Shown one piece after another: positions 17,919 through 27,732 of a stretch of 51,747 bases of DNA (position 1 is the first letter of the stretch; each line of letters opens with the position of its first letter). The stretch is taken from NCBI GenBank assembly GCA_946409435.1, contig CAMJWJ010000005.1, positions 1-51,747 on the forward strand. Direction: 5' to 3'. The stretch is from an uncultured Prevotella sp. Its GTDB lineage: Bacteria > Bacteroidota > Bacteroidia > Bacteroidales > Bacteroidaceae. The notes under the pieces are model-generated. The model searched no databases and was not told the DNA's origin. It worked only from the letters and a program-made list of their open reading frames with translations. The position numbers were made by a program, and so were the translations under genes.

Positions 17919-20012
17919 ATGGAAATCAAGAATTTTACCATTACGAAGCGTGACGGTAGCAAAGACCGTTTCTCGTTAGACAAGATTATGAACGCAATTG
18001 TAAAAGCGTTCGAGAGTGTAGGAGAGCCAGCCGACTTGAGCACCGTGTCGAAGATACTGAGCCATCTCGACATGCACGACGACATCAAGGTGGAGGACAT
18101 CCAGAACCAGGTGGAAGAGGCGCTGATGCGTGAGGGCTTCTACAAGGTTGCCAAGTCGTTCATCCTCTATCGCCAGCAGCACACCGAAGACCGTGAGACG
18201 CTGGAGAAGATGACGTTCCTGTCGGAGTACATGGAGTCGGTGAATGCCGCCACTGGTTCCAAGTACGACGCCAACGCCAATGTGGAGCACAAGAATATTG
18301 CCACGCTCATCGGCGAGCTGCCGAAGTCGAACTTCATCCGGCTGAACCGCCGTCTGCTTACCGACCGCATCAAGAAGATGTACGGCAAGCAGCTGGCCGA
18401 CAAGTACATCGACATGCTGACCCACCACTTCATCTACAAGAACGACGAGACGTCGCTGGCCAACTACTGCGCCAGCATCACGATGTACCCCTGGCTCATC
18501 GGTGGTACGACGTCAATCGGCGGTAACTCGACGGCTCCCACCAACCTGAAGTCGTTTGCCGGCGGTTTCGTCAACATGGTGTTCATGGTCTCGTCGATGC
18601 TCAGCGGTGCCTGTGCCACCCCCGAGTTTCTGATGTACATGAACTACTTCATCGGCAAGGAGTGGGGCCTCGACTACTGGAAGCACCCCGAGCAGCAGGC
18701 TGACCTCTCGCTGAAGAAGCGCACCATCGACAAGATCATCACCGACTACTTCGAGCAGATTGTCTATACGCTGAACCAGCCCACCGGTGCCCGCAACTAC
18801 CAGGCTGTGTTCTGGAATGTGGCCTACTACGACAAGTACTACTTCCAGAGCATCTTCGGCGAGTTCTACTTCCCTGACGGCTCACAGCCCGACTGGGACG
18901 GACTGTCGTGGTTGCAGAAACGTTTCATGAAATGGTTCAACCAGGAGCGCACCAAGACCCTGCTGACGTTCCCCGTCGAGACGATGGCCTTGTTGGTCGA
19001 CGAGAACGGCGAGTGCAAGGACAAGGAGTGGGGCGACTTCACTGCCGAGATGTACAGCGAGGGCCACTCGTTCTTCACCTACATGAGCGACAATGCCGAT
19101 TCGCTCAGTTCGTGCTGCCGTCTGCGCAACGAGATTACCGACAACGGCTTCAGCTACACGTTAGGTGCCGGTGGTGTCAGCACGGGTTCTAAGTCTGTGC
19201 TCACCATCAACCTGAACCGCTGCATCCAGTATGCCGTCAATCACAAGATGGACTATCTTGAGTATTTAGGCGACGTCATCGACCTCTGCCACAAGGTGCA
19301 GCTGGCCTACAACGAGAACCTGAAGGAGCTGCAGGCCCACGGCATGCTGCCGTTGTTTGACGCCGGTTACATCAACATCTCCCGTCAGTATCTGACCATC
19401 GGCATCAACGGACTGGTTGAGGCAGCCGAGTTTATGGGACTGAAGATCACACCTAATGACGACTACAAGAAGTTCGTGCAAGGCATCCTCGGCCTTATCG
19501 AGCAGTACAACAAGCAGTACCGCACAAAGGATGTCATGTTCAACTGCGAGATGATTCCTGCCGAGAATGTCGGTGTGAAACATGCCAAGTGGGACCGCGA
19601 GGACGGCTACTTCGTGCCGCGCGACTGCTACAACTCCTATTTCTATGTGGTGGAAGACGACTCGCTGAGCGTCATCGACAAGTTCAAGCTGCACGGCACT
19701 CCCTACATCGAGCATCTCACCGGTGGTTCTGCTCTTCACATGAACCTCGACGAGCACCTGTCGAAGCAGCAGTACCTGCAGCTGCTGAAGGTTGCTGCAC
19801 AGGAGGGTTGCAACTACTTTACGTTCAACATTCCCAACACTGTATGCAACGACTGTGGCTATATCGACAAGCGTTACCTGAAAGAGTGTCCGCACTGCCA
19901 CTCCAAGAATGTGGACTACATGACTCGCATCATTGGTTACCTGAAGCGCGTCAGCAACTTCTCGCAGGCCCGCCAGGAGGAAGCATCAAGGAGATATTAC
20001 GCTCATGCCTAA
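17919..20012 (+). CDS. nrdD: Anaerobic ribonucleoside-triphosphate reductase
   Basis: N-terminal ATP-cone; CNDCGYIDKRYLKECPHC zinc site; TRIIGYLKRV glycyl-radical region. Confidence 0.95.
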   Translation: MEIKNFTITKRDGSKDRFSLDKIMNAIVKAFESVGEPADLSTVSKILSHLDMHDDIKVEDIQNQVEEALMREGFYKVAKSFILYRQQHTEDRETLEKMTFLSEYMESVNAATGSKYDANANVEHKNIATLIGELPKSNFIRLNRRLLTDRIKKMYGKQLADKYIDMLTHHFIYKNDETSLANYCASITMYPWLIGGTTSIGGNSTAPTNLKSFAGGFVNMVFMVSSMLSGACATPEFLMYMNYFIGKEWGLDYWKHPEQQADLSLKKRTIDKIITDYFEQIVYTLNQPTGARNYQAVFWNVAYYDKYYFQSIFGEFYFPDGSQPDWDGLSWLQKRFMKWFNQERTKTLLTFPVETMALLVDENGECKDKEWGDFTAEMYSEGHSFFTYMSDNADSLSSCCRLRNEITDNGFSYTLGAGGVSTGSKSVLTINLNRCIQYAVNHKMDYLEYLGDVIDLCHKVQLAYNENLKELQAHGMLPLFDAGYINISRQYLTIGINGLVEAAEFMGLKITPNDDYKKFVQGILGLIEQYNKQYRTKDVMFNCEMIPAENVGVKHAKWDREDGYFVPRDCYNSYFYVVEDDSLSVIDKFKLHGTPYIEHLTGGSALHMNLDEHLSKQQYLQLLKVAAQEGCNYFTFNIPNTVCNDCGYIDKRYLKECPHCHSKNVDYMTRIIGYLKRVSNFSQARQEEASRRYYAHA

Positions 20013-20014
20013 CT

Positions 20015-20200
20015 AATTTGTAATGAGTAATGAGTAATTAGTAATTATGATTAGTAATGAGTGATGAGGAATGAGTAGTGGGTGATGAGGAATGAGAAAT
20101 GATGATTACATTTCGTCGTGAAAGAGACCCTTGAAAACAACGACATTTGCAGCACACAGACTAATCATAATTACTCATTACTCATTATTCATTACTAATT
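20015..20200. repeat. 41-bp inverted repeat (38/41) flanking 104 bp in nrdD-nrdG spacer
   Basis: Left arm 20015-20055, right arm 20160-20200; arms and part of the loop are built from 7-bp units (taatgag-like). Confidence 0.9.
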
Positions 20201-20214
20201 GGATTATCAGCAGT

Positions 20215-20697
20215 ATGCTCAAGTACGTAAACACCGGTATTGTATTCCAGGAGATACCCGACGAGGTGACGCTGGCCATCAACATCTCGAACTGTCCGTG
20301 CCGTTGTCCGGGATGTCACAGCCATTACCTGTGGGAGGACATCGGCTTGCCGTTGAATACCGATGCACTCGACGATTTCGTCTCGCAGTATGGTACCGAC
20401 ATCACCTGCATCGCATTCATGGGCGGTGATGCCGACCCCGTCAGTGTCAACCAGCTGGCCCAGTATATCCACGAGTATCACCCGCAGTTCCATGTCGCAT
20501 GGTACAGCGGGCGAATCCGTGTTCCCTCCGTCGTCAACAAGCTTGATTTCGACTATATCAAGATTGGCCCGTATATTCGCCACTTGGGTCCTCTCAAGTC
20601 CGTCACTACCAACCAGCGTCTGTACCGCCAAAACATCAACGGCGAGTTCGAGGACATCACCTACCGTTTCTGGCGCAAGACCGACATTGCCATTTAG
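20215..20697 (+). CDS. nrdG: Anaerobic ribonucleotide reductase activating protein
   Basis: CPCRCPGC (CxxxCxxC) radical SAM motif; FMGGDADP; start at MLKYVNTG. Confidence 0.92.
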   Translation: MLKYVNTGIVFQEIPDEVTLAINISNCPCRCPGCHSHYLWEDIGLPLNTDALDDFVSQYGTDITCIAFMGGDADPVSVNQLAQYIHEYHPQFHVAWYSGRIRVPSVVNKLDFDYIKIGPYIRHLGPLKSVTTNQRLYRQNINGEFEDITYRFWRKTDIAI

Positions 20698-20716
20698 AAC
20701 TAACTAACAATAAGAG

Positions 20717-22744
20717 ATGAAACAGAACTGGCTATCACTATTCGTACTGATGATGATTCCCTGGCTGACCGTCACAGCCCAGGGAGAAGTGAACATGAAG
20801 TTTGGCAAGCCCACCAAGGAGGAGATGCAGATGACGGTATATGCTCCCGAGCCCGATGCCGACGCCGTGGTGCTGTGCAGGCTGACCGACGTCAGCTATA
20901 CCATCCAAAGCAGCGGCTATTTTGTCGACTATCGCGAGAAAATCCGCATCAAGGTGCTGCGTCCCTCCGGTGTGCGCCATGCCACCGTTACCGTACCTTG
21001 TATCATCAATGAGCAGCAGAAGGGCACCGTCTCCGTGGTGAAGCGCCGGCTGACGCTCAACGCTTTCGGTGGTGGCGATATGTTCAACGACGACGAGACG
21101 GGTTCTTCGACGAGCACCCTCTCCGACAATTATATCGACGAGAGTGTCGAGGACCTGAAGGCCACAGCCTACAACCTGGTTGACGGCAAGGTGGTGAAGA
21201 GCAGGCTCAAGAGCAGCGATGTCGTCAACGAGAAGGTGAGCGACGAGTTGCGCCTGGTGCGCTTCACCGTTCCCGACGTCAGGGAGGGCACCGTCATTGA
21301 GTACGAGTACTGTCTGCATAGCGAGCTGTTCTATCAGCTGCACGACTGGTATGCACAGTGCGAGATACCTGTCGCTTTCGCCCGTCTTGACATGGTTATC
21401 CCTACGTACCTTATATATAATATAGAGGAGCAGGGCATCCAGCGGCTGACGGGCACCTGTGTCACCAACTCCATGCGCTACAAGCTGGAGAGTGACCCGC
21501 TGGCAGCCCCCAAGGTGGTCAACACCAACCACTACACCTACGTAGGCCGCCAACTGAAAGGCCTGCCCAAGGACGACTACGTATGGACAATCAACAACTA
21601 CTGCGCCGGTATCACTGCCGAACTGAAGACCTTCTGTCTGCCTACTACCATGCACATGCCGTATGTCACGACATGGGAGCAGGTTGACCGCATCCTGCTC
21701 GAAGACCCCGACCTGGGTGGTCAGCAGGCCGACCACAGCCCGTTGCGCGACGAGTTGACCGCCGCCAAGGTGGCCGACATCGCCGACGAGCAGCAGCGCG
21801 CTGCCGCCGTCTGCCAGGTGGTCTTGGGCAAGATGAAGTGGAACGGCAAGTACAGCCTGTGGCCGCAAAGCACCAAGGAGACCATGAAGGCCGGCGGTGG
21901 CTCGAATGCCGACATCAACATGCTGCTCATCCAGTCGCTGCGCGATGCCGGTCTGAAGGCTGCCCCCGTGGTGCTGCGTGAGCGCGACAAGGGCATGCTG
22001 CCCTATAATTTCGCTTCCATCCACAAGCTCACCACCTTCGTTGTAGGTATCACGCTGTCGAATGGCAAGACCTGCTGCGTCGATGCCTCGTCGGGTGGTG
22101 GCTACCTGAACGTGCTGCCCGAGGTGCTGCTCGTCGACCGTGCCCGTCTGGTGAGCAAGGAGCGCGTCAGTCCATGGGTGAATCTGCAACAGCTGTCACG
22201 CTCGCAGATTACCACTGTCGTGGACGGTACGCTGACAGCCGACGGCATGTTCAAGGGCACGCAGACCACACTTCTCAAGGGTAATGCCGCCCTGGCTTAC
22301 AACCAGCAGAAAGGCCAGACGCAGGCCTTCGTCGCCGAAGTGAAGGATGAGGGTACCTTCGAGCACCAGTGCGAGGTGAGTGGCGGTACCATCAGCATGC
22401 TGCCGTTCGTCACGCCGCCCTTGCCTGAGAATCCCTTTACGGCCGAGAAGCGCACGATGCCCGTGGAGTTCCCGTCGCAGAAGACCCATCAGATTGTTGT
22501 CAACATCACGCTGCCTGACGGCTACCAGCTGGTCGAACAGCCTGAGCAGGTGTCGGCAACGACCCCCGACAAGGGTGTCAGCGGCCGCATGATGGTCTCC
22601 GGTCTCAGTGGTAAGGTACAGGTGAAATACGAGCTTAGCATCAACAAGGTGGCCCATGCCGACAAGAACTACGACGAGCTGCGCGGCATCTTCGACCTGC
22701 TGTCGAAGCGCAGCCAGCAGAAACTGACGTTCAGGAAGCAGTAG
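20717..22744 (+). CDS. DUF3857/transglutaminase-like domain secreted protein
   Basis: Signal peptide; YTIQSSGYFVDYREKIRIKVL; VRFTVPDVREGTVIEYEY; transglutaminase-like region DINMLLIQSLRDAGLKAAPVVL. Confidence 0.85.
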   Translation: MKQNWLSLFVLMMIPWLTVTAQGEVNMKFGKPTKEEMQMTVYAPEPDADAVVLCRLTDVSYTIQSSGYFVDYREKIRIKVLRPSGVRHATVTVPCIINEQQKGTVSVVKRRLTLNAFGGGDMFNDDETGSSTSTLSDNYIDESVEDLKATAYNLVDGKVVKSRLKSSDVVNEKVSDELRLVRFTVPDVREGTVIEYEYCLHSELFYQLHDWYAQCEIPVAFARLDMVIPTYLIYNIEEQGIQRLTGTCVTNSMRYKLESDPLAAPKVVNTNHYTYVGRQLKGLPKDDYVWTINNYCAGITAELKTFCLPTTMHMPYVTTWEQVDRILLEDPDLGGQQADHSPLRDELTAAKVADIADEQQRAAAVCQVVLGKMKWNGKYSLWPQSTKETMKAGGGSNADINMLLIQSLRDAGLKAAPVVLRERDKGMLPYNFASIHKLTTFVVGITLSNGKTCCVDASSGGGYLNVLPEVLLVDRARLVSKERVSPWVNLQQLSRSQITTVVDGTLTADGMFKGTQTTLLKGNAALAYNQQKGQTQAFVAEVKDEGTFEHQCEVSGGTISMLPFVTPPLPENPFTAEKRTMPVEFPSQKTHQIVVNITLPDGYQLVEQPEQVSATTPDKGVSGRMMVSGLSGKVQVKYELSINKVAHADKNYDELRGIFDLLSKRSQQKLTFRKQ

Positions 22745-22793
22745 CCCTCCGTGCGTGCTACAGGCAATAACCCTCCAAACATTTTAGCCAGAC

Positions 22794-23804
22794 ATGAAGA
22801 TACTCATCACAGGAGCCAGCGGATTTATCGGCTCGTTTATCGTGGAAGAGGCCCTGCGCCGGGGCATGGAAACGTGGGCCGCCGTGCGCAGGAGCAGCTC
22901 GAAGGAGTTTCTGCGCGACGAGCGCATCCACTTCATCGAGCTGAACCTCTCGTCGGAGGAGCAGCTGAGGAAGCAGCTGAAGGACTGCCAGTTCGACTAT
23001 GTGGTGCATGCCGCCGGCGTGACGAAGTGTCTGGACAAGCGTGACTTCCGTCGTATCAATACCGAAGGGACGCGTAACCTGGTACGTGCCATCAGGGCGT
23101 TGCAGATGCCCATCCGCCGCTTCGTCTTTATCAGCAGCCTGAGTATCATGGGAGCCATACGCGAGCAGCAGCCCTATACCGAGATTCAGGAGGACGACAC
23201 CCCTCAGCCCAACACGGCCTACGGGCGTAGCAAGCTCGAGGCCGAGCAGGTGCTGGCAACGCTCACTCCCTTGCCATCTTCTCCCGCCTTCCCCTACGTC
23301 ATCCTGCGGCCGACGGGGGTCTACGGTCCGCGTGAGCGCGACTACTACATGATGGCCAAGAGCATCAAGGCTCACACCGACTTCGCCGTAGGCTTTAAAA
23401 AGCAGGACATCACCTTCGTCTACGTGACCGATGTCGTACAGGCCGTTTTCCTCGCCTTGGAGAAGGGGCAGACAGGCCGCCGCTATTTTCTCAGCGATGG
23501 CGAAGTGTACCAGTCGTCTACGTTCAGCGACCTCATCCGCAGCGAGTTGGACAACCCCTGGTGGATACGCATCACGGCACCGCTGTGGCTGCTGCGCATC
23601 ATCACCTGCTGTGGCGAGTACATCGGCCGGCTGACGGGTAGGGTGACGGCGCTGAACAACGACAAGTACCACATCATGAAGCAGCGCAACTGGCGGTGCG
23701 ACATCCGGCCGGCACAGGAGGAGCTGGGCTACCAGCCGCAGGTCAAGCTGGCTGAGGGTGTGCGGCGCAGCATCCAGTGGTACAAGGAGCAGGGGTGGCT
23801 GTAG
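22794..23804 (+). CDS. NAD-dependent epimerase/dehydratase (SDR)
   Basis: ITGASGFIGSFIVEEAL Rossmann motif; YGRSKLEAE. Confidence 0.92.
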   Translation: MKILITGASGFIGSFIVEEALRRGMETWAAVRRSSSKEFLRDERIHFIELNLSSEEQLRKQLKDCQFDYVVHAAGVTKCLDKRDFRRINTEGTRNLVRAIRALQMPIRRFVFISSLSIMGAIREQQPYTEIQEDDTPQPNTAYGRSKLEAEQVLATLTPLPSSPAFPYVILRPTGVYGPRERDYYMMAKSIKAHTDFAVGFKKQDITFVYVTDVVQAVFLALEKGQTGRRYFLSDGEVYQSSTFSDLIRSELDNPWWIRITAPLWLLRIITCCGEYIGRLTGRVTALNNDKYHIMKQRNWRCDIRPAQEELGYQPQVKLAEGVRRSIQWYKEQGWL

Positions 23805-23862
23805 GATGCTGCGTGTTGAGATGTGCAAGAAAACAACAGGAATTTGAATTGAACGTATAGCA

Positions 23863-24861
23863 TTGAGCAAGACAACGAAGAAACATAACGGCAGGGCCTT
23901 CAAGGTCGCCGACCTCTTCATCCGCGAGAAGGATGCCACGAAGGGGCTGCTCACCGTCGAGTGGGTGGCCATGGGTTACCTGTTGCTCACCGTGGTCATG
24001 ATGGCTTTCCTGTGGGACAAGTTGCCCAACACTGGCGAGATGATACGTGGCCGCCTGCAGTTCCTCGTCGTGACGCTGGCCGTATGGGGCGTCTACATAC
24101 TGTGGCCTTGTCGGCTGACCATGTTCGGGCGCATCCTGGTCCAGATGCTGTTCCTCGGCTGGTGGTACCCCGACACCTACGAGCTGAACCGTGCGCTGCC
24201 CAACCTCGACCATGTCTTCGCCTCCTGCGAACAGTGGCTGTTTGGCTGTCAGCCGGCCCTCGTCTTCTCGCAGCGGGTGCCCTACGGGTGGTTCTCCGAA
24301 CTGATGTGTCTCGGCTACGTCAGCTACTTCCCGCTGATGCTCCTTGTCTACCTCTACTACTTCTTCCGCCGCTACGATGAGTTCCAGCAGACGGCTTTCG
24401 TCATCCTGACCACGTTCTTTGCCTACTATGTCGTCTTCGTGTTGCTGCCCGTTACCGGTCCGCAGTTCTACTACCTCGCTGCCGGTACCGAGCAGATAGC
24501 CGACGGAGTGTTCCCGTCGTTGGGCGATTGGTTCCTCACCCATTCCGAGCGCATGGCCGCACCTGGGTGGGCCGACGGTTTCTGGTACCACATGCTCGAC
24601 CTGACCCACGATGCCGGCGAGCGTCCCACGGCCGCTTTCCCCAGCAGCCATGTCGGTGTGACGACCGTCGTGCTGCTCTTGGCGCTGCGCACCCGCTGCC
24701 GCCCGCTTTACCTCACCGTCTTGGTCTTCTATCTGCTGATGTGCCTGTCCACGGTATATATCCTGGCCCACTATGCCATCGACGCCATGGCCGGCCTCGT
24801 CACCGGTGTCGTGCTCTACTACTGTCTGCTGTTCGTTTACGGCCGTTTCATCGGCAAGTAG
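23863..24861 (+). CDS. Membrane PAP2-like phosphatase / inositolphosphotransferase-like protein
   Basis: Multi-TM; AAFPSSHVGVTTVV and HYAIDAMAGLVTG phosphatase motifs; TTG start. Confidence 0.85.
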   Translation: MSKTTKKHNGRAFKVADLFIREKDATKGLLTVEWVAMGYLLLTVVMMAFLWDKLPNTGEMIRGRLQFLVVTLAVWGVYILWPCRLTMFGRILVQMLFLGWWYPDTYELNRALPNLDHVFASCEQWLFGCQPALVFSQRVPYGWFSELMCLGYVSYFPLMLLVYLYYFFRRYDEFQQTAFVILTTFFAYYVVFVLLPVTGPQFYYLAAGTEQIADGVFPSLGDWFLTHSERMAAPGWADGFWYHMLDLTHDAGERPTAAFPSSHVGVTTVVLLLALRTRCRPLYLTVLVFYLLMCLSTVYILAHYAIDAMAGLVTGVVLYYCLLFVYGRFIGK

Positions 24862-25000
24862 CGGCGGTTATAGCGTCGCTTGCCCGTAAAGGCTATTCTT
24901 TTCTTCTACTTTATTGGGAAGAAAGGAATATTTTACTGTTCTTTGCAGCTGACTACCAGTACGCAATGCAGATAATCAATTGTTGATAATATAAAACGAA

Positions 25001-25427
25001 AAACCCTTCACCAACGCTGTAATATGTTGCACGACAATGGTTTGCGGTGAAGGGTATCGGTGGGACAACGTGAAGGGTGTCGGTGTGGCAATGTGAAGAG
25101 TTGACGGGATAACGCCCTTCGCAAGTTCTTCCAATCATTTTCAGCTCTGTGAGTGGCCTTCTCAGCTCAGTGAGTGGCCCTCTCACGATCGTGAGTGGCC
25201 TACTTATTGCAATTAGTAGGCCACTAACTGAAATTACCCATAGAGTAAATCCGGAAATGCAATGAGTAAATGCAAAGACCAGCGATGGTGCACTCACCTC
25301 TTCCATCATCCATCATCCATCTTCCATCATCCATCACACATCATCCATCACACATCACACATCCAACCCTTCACCTTATCTTGTTGTATCATAGTGTGTT
25401 ACCCGTCTGGTGAAGGGTTTTGTTGCA
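25001..25427. repeat. Repeat-dense intergenic island: two acccttcacc...ggtgaagggt hairpins, 3 x 21-bp repeats, 7-bp catcatc array
   Basis: Hairpins 25003-25055 and 25366-25418; units 25142-25162/25163-25183/25184-25204; array about 25305-25364. Confidence 0.85.
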
Positions 25428-25481
25428 TGACAATCTCTCCTTTATTATAACAGATTTGTGCCTTTTGGCTGCTCCTTTCTG

Positions 25482-26018
25482 CTACTGCAGCTTAGTATAT
25501 TTCCTGATTTTCTCCAGCATCTCATTGCACCACGCCACAGAGCCTGGTTTCTGATAGCGGTCGTTGCCTGTGGCCGACGGTGAAAAGACGGTCCCGATTG
25601 CAGGGGTGAGGCTGACGATGCCACGCTCAGAGAGTGAGAAGACGGCATCGCCCTCTACGGCATTGATGACGGTCAGCGGATCCCACATCTTTTGCCCTGT
25701 GTTGCAGTCGTATTTCATATAGACCTGCTTGATGGGGTGAATGTCCGTCCAGTTGATGTCGCTGATTACTGTTTCAGGCTTGTATTCGATCTCGTTGCCC
25801 ACTTCCATCGGTGAGTATACGACATCGACATCGCGAGGCCACAGTTCATAGAACAACTGGGCTCGTGTGGGATCCTGAAGGAAATTATATTCGGGTTCAT
25901 CAGAGGATGTGAATATACCAGCCATCAGGTAAAGGCATTTCACCTTGCTACGCACCAGTTCTACACCCGAGAGCGGTGAGATGTCGTCGGGCTCTGAGGC
26001 CAGCAGTTGGGCCAGCAA
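25482..26018 (-). pseudogene. Truncated nucleoside hydrolase (C-terminal half only)
   Basis: LLASEPDDISPLSGVELVRSKVKCLYLMAG, EYNFLQDPTRAQLFYELWP, YKPETVISD; no N-terminal half; in-frame TAA immediately upstream of the TTG. Confidence 0.7.
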
Positions 26019-26090
26019 ATACTGTTAACATTCTATAATAAGCCGGCTGGCCGTTAAACTATTGCATGGTTTTCCGTCTAACGTGATGTT

Positions 26091-26405
26091 ATGCATAACC
26101 ATAAAATACTTATTTTATTCTTTTTGCTGTTAGTCAGCGTCGGCCTGCAAGCGCAGGACAACGACCGGCGGCTGACCGTCAGCGGACAGTTCCTGGTGAG
26201 ACTGCCCTACAACTTCGAGGTCAGTATGAACCTCCACGAGCGCTGGGTTAATGCATCGGGGCGTAGCGACACACAGTACAATAGCGTCAACTCGTATGCC
26301 ATGCTCCACGTACGCTACCGTCTGAACATCTTCGGAGGAAAAGCCGACACTGAGGGCCGCTACGACAAGAAGTGGGGCGGCCGCGACCAGCAGTGGAGAA
26401 GATAA
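26091..26405 (+). CDS. Small secreted protein, possibly remnant of an outer membrane beta-barrel C-terminus
   Basis: Signal peptide then VSMNLHERWV...YAMLHVRYRLNIFGGK resembling terminal beta strands. Confidence 0.5.
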   Translation: MHNHKILILFFLLLVSVGLQAQDNDRRLTVSGQFLVRLPYNFEVSMNLHERWVNASGRSDTQYNSVNSYAMLHVRYRLNIFGGKADTEGRYDKKWGGRDQQWRR

Positions 26406-26439
26406 ACGACAACATCATGTAACATCAACAGATACGACA

Positions 26440-27627
26440 ATGAAAGACTTTAATTACTATGCGCCGACGGAAGTAGTGTTCGGCGAACATTCAGAAGAGC
26501 AGGTGGCTCGACTGGTGAAGAAATACGGTGGCACGAAGGTGTTGGTACATTACGGCGGACAGAGTGCCGTGCGCTCAGGACTGCTCGACAAGGTGTGCAA
26601 CCTGCTCAACGAGGGCGGCGTGGGCTATGTCACGCTGGGTGGCGTAGTGCCAAACCCGCGGCTGTCGCTGGCCCGGCAGGGTATTGAGCTGTGCCGCCGC
26701 GAGGGGGTAGACTTCATACTCGCTGTAGGTGGCGGTAGCGTCATCGACTCGGCAAAGTGCATCGCCTACGGCGTCTGCATGGAGGGCGACGTATGGGACC
26801 TCTACCTCGGCAAGGCCGAAGCTCCGACGACGATGCTGCCCGTGGCTTCGGTGCTCACTATCCCCGCTGCTGGCAGTGAGATGAGCGAGGCCAGTGTCAT
26901 CACCAACGAGGATGGTGATGTGAAGTTAGGCTACGGCAACAATATGTCGCGCCCGAAGTTTGCCATCATGAACCCACGCCGTACCATGACGCTGCCGCCA
27001 TACCAGACAGCGGCTGGCGTGACGGACATGATGATGCACACCATGGAGCGTTACTTTACAAAGGATGATGATATGGATCTGACCACTGAGGTGGCCGAGG
27101 CCGTGCTGCGTAGCATGATGACTGCCGTCTTTGAGGTGCTGCGCCGTCCCGACGACTACCGCTATCGTGCACAGATCATGTGGGGTGGCAGCATAGCACA
27201 CAACGGACTGACTGGCTGTGGCGTCAGCGACGACTGGGCCACCCACCAGCTGGAGCACGAGCTGAGCGGAATGTTCGACGTGACGCATGGTGCAGGACTG
27301 GCAGCCGTCTGGCCCAGCTGGGCACGCTACGTGATGCACGAGAATCTCTCGCGCTTCGTTCGCTTCGCCGTCAATGTGATGGATGTACCTAACGACTTCA
27401 CCGACCCCGAGGCTACAGCTCTTCGCGGCATCGAGGCCATGGAGCGCTTCTACCATGCCATCGGTATGCCTGTCAACATCCGCGAGCTGATTGGCCGAGA
27501 CATCACCGACGACGAAATCCGCGAGATGGCTCGTAAGTGCAGCCGCAACCATACTGCCACCTGCGGATGCCTGAAGGTGCTCACGGCCGACGACATGGAA
27601 GCCATCTACCGCATGGCAAGGGGATAG
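26440..27627 (+). CDS. Iron-containing alcohol dehydrogenase (butanol dehydrogenase-like)
   Basis: FNYYAPTEVVFGEHSEEQ, AVGGGSVIDSAKCIAYG, LEHELSGMFDVTHGAGLA. Confidence 0.92.
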   Translation: MKDFNYYAPTEVVFGEHSEEQVARLVKKYGGTKVLVHYGGQSAVRSGLLDKVCNLLNEGGVGYVTLGGVVPNPRLSLARQGIELCRREGVDFILAVGGGSVIDSAKCIAYGVCMEGDVWDLYLGKAEAPTTMLPVASVLTIPAAGSEMSEASVITNEDGDVKLGYGNNMSRPKFAIMNPRRTMTLPPYQTAAGVTDMMMHTMERYFTKDDDMDLTTEVAEAVLRSMMTAVFEVLRRPDDYRYRAQIMWGGSIAHNGLTGCGVSDDWATHQLEHELSGMFDVTHGAGLAAVWPSWARYVMHENLSRFVRFAVNVMDVPNDFTDPEATALRGIEAMERFYHAIGMPVNIRELIGRDITDDEIREMARKCSRNHTATCGCLKVLTADDMEAIYRMARG

Positions 27628-27668
27628 GACACTATGCACCGTAAGGCGCTTTGCTTGGAAGCATACAA

Positions 27669-27707
27669 AACAAACTGTCGTGAGTGGATTGCTCACGACA
27701 GTTTGTT
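27669..27707. terminator. Bidirectional hairpin terminator
   Basis: aacaaactgtcgtgag / ctcacgacagtttgtt, 16-bp perfect stem, between convergent genes. Confidence 0.88.
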
Positions 27708-27732
27708 ATATGTAGAATGCAGGCAGCAACAA

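Noticed and set aside
20738-22189. 483-aa minus-strand ORF opposite the DUF3857 gene
   Set aside because: Shadow ORF from GC-rich codon usage; no domain motifs, and the sense protein has clear ones.
22758-23972. 404-aa minus-strand ORF opposite the epimerase
   Set aside because: Antisense shadow of a convincing SDR gene.
24953-25309. 118-aa minus-strand ORF in the repeat island
   Set aside because: Built almost entirely from tandem and inverted repeats; no support as a gene beyond being open.
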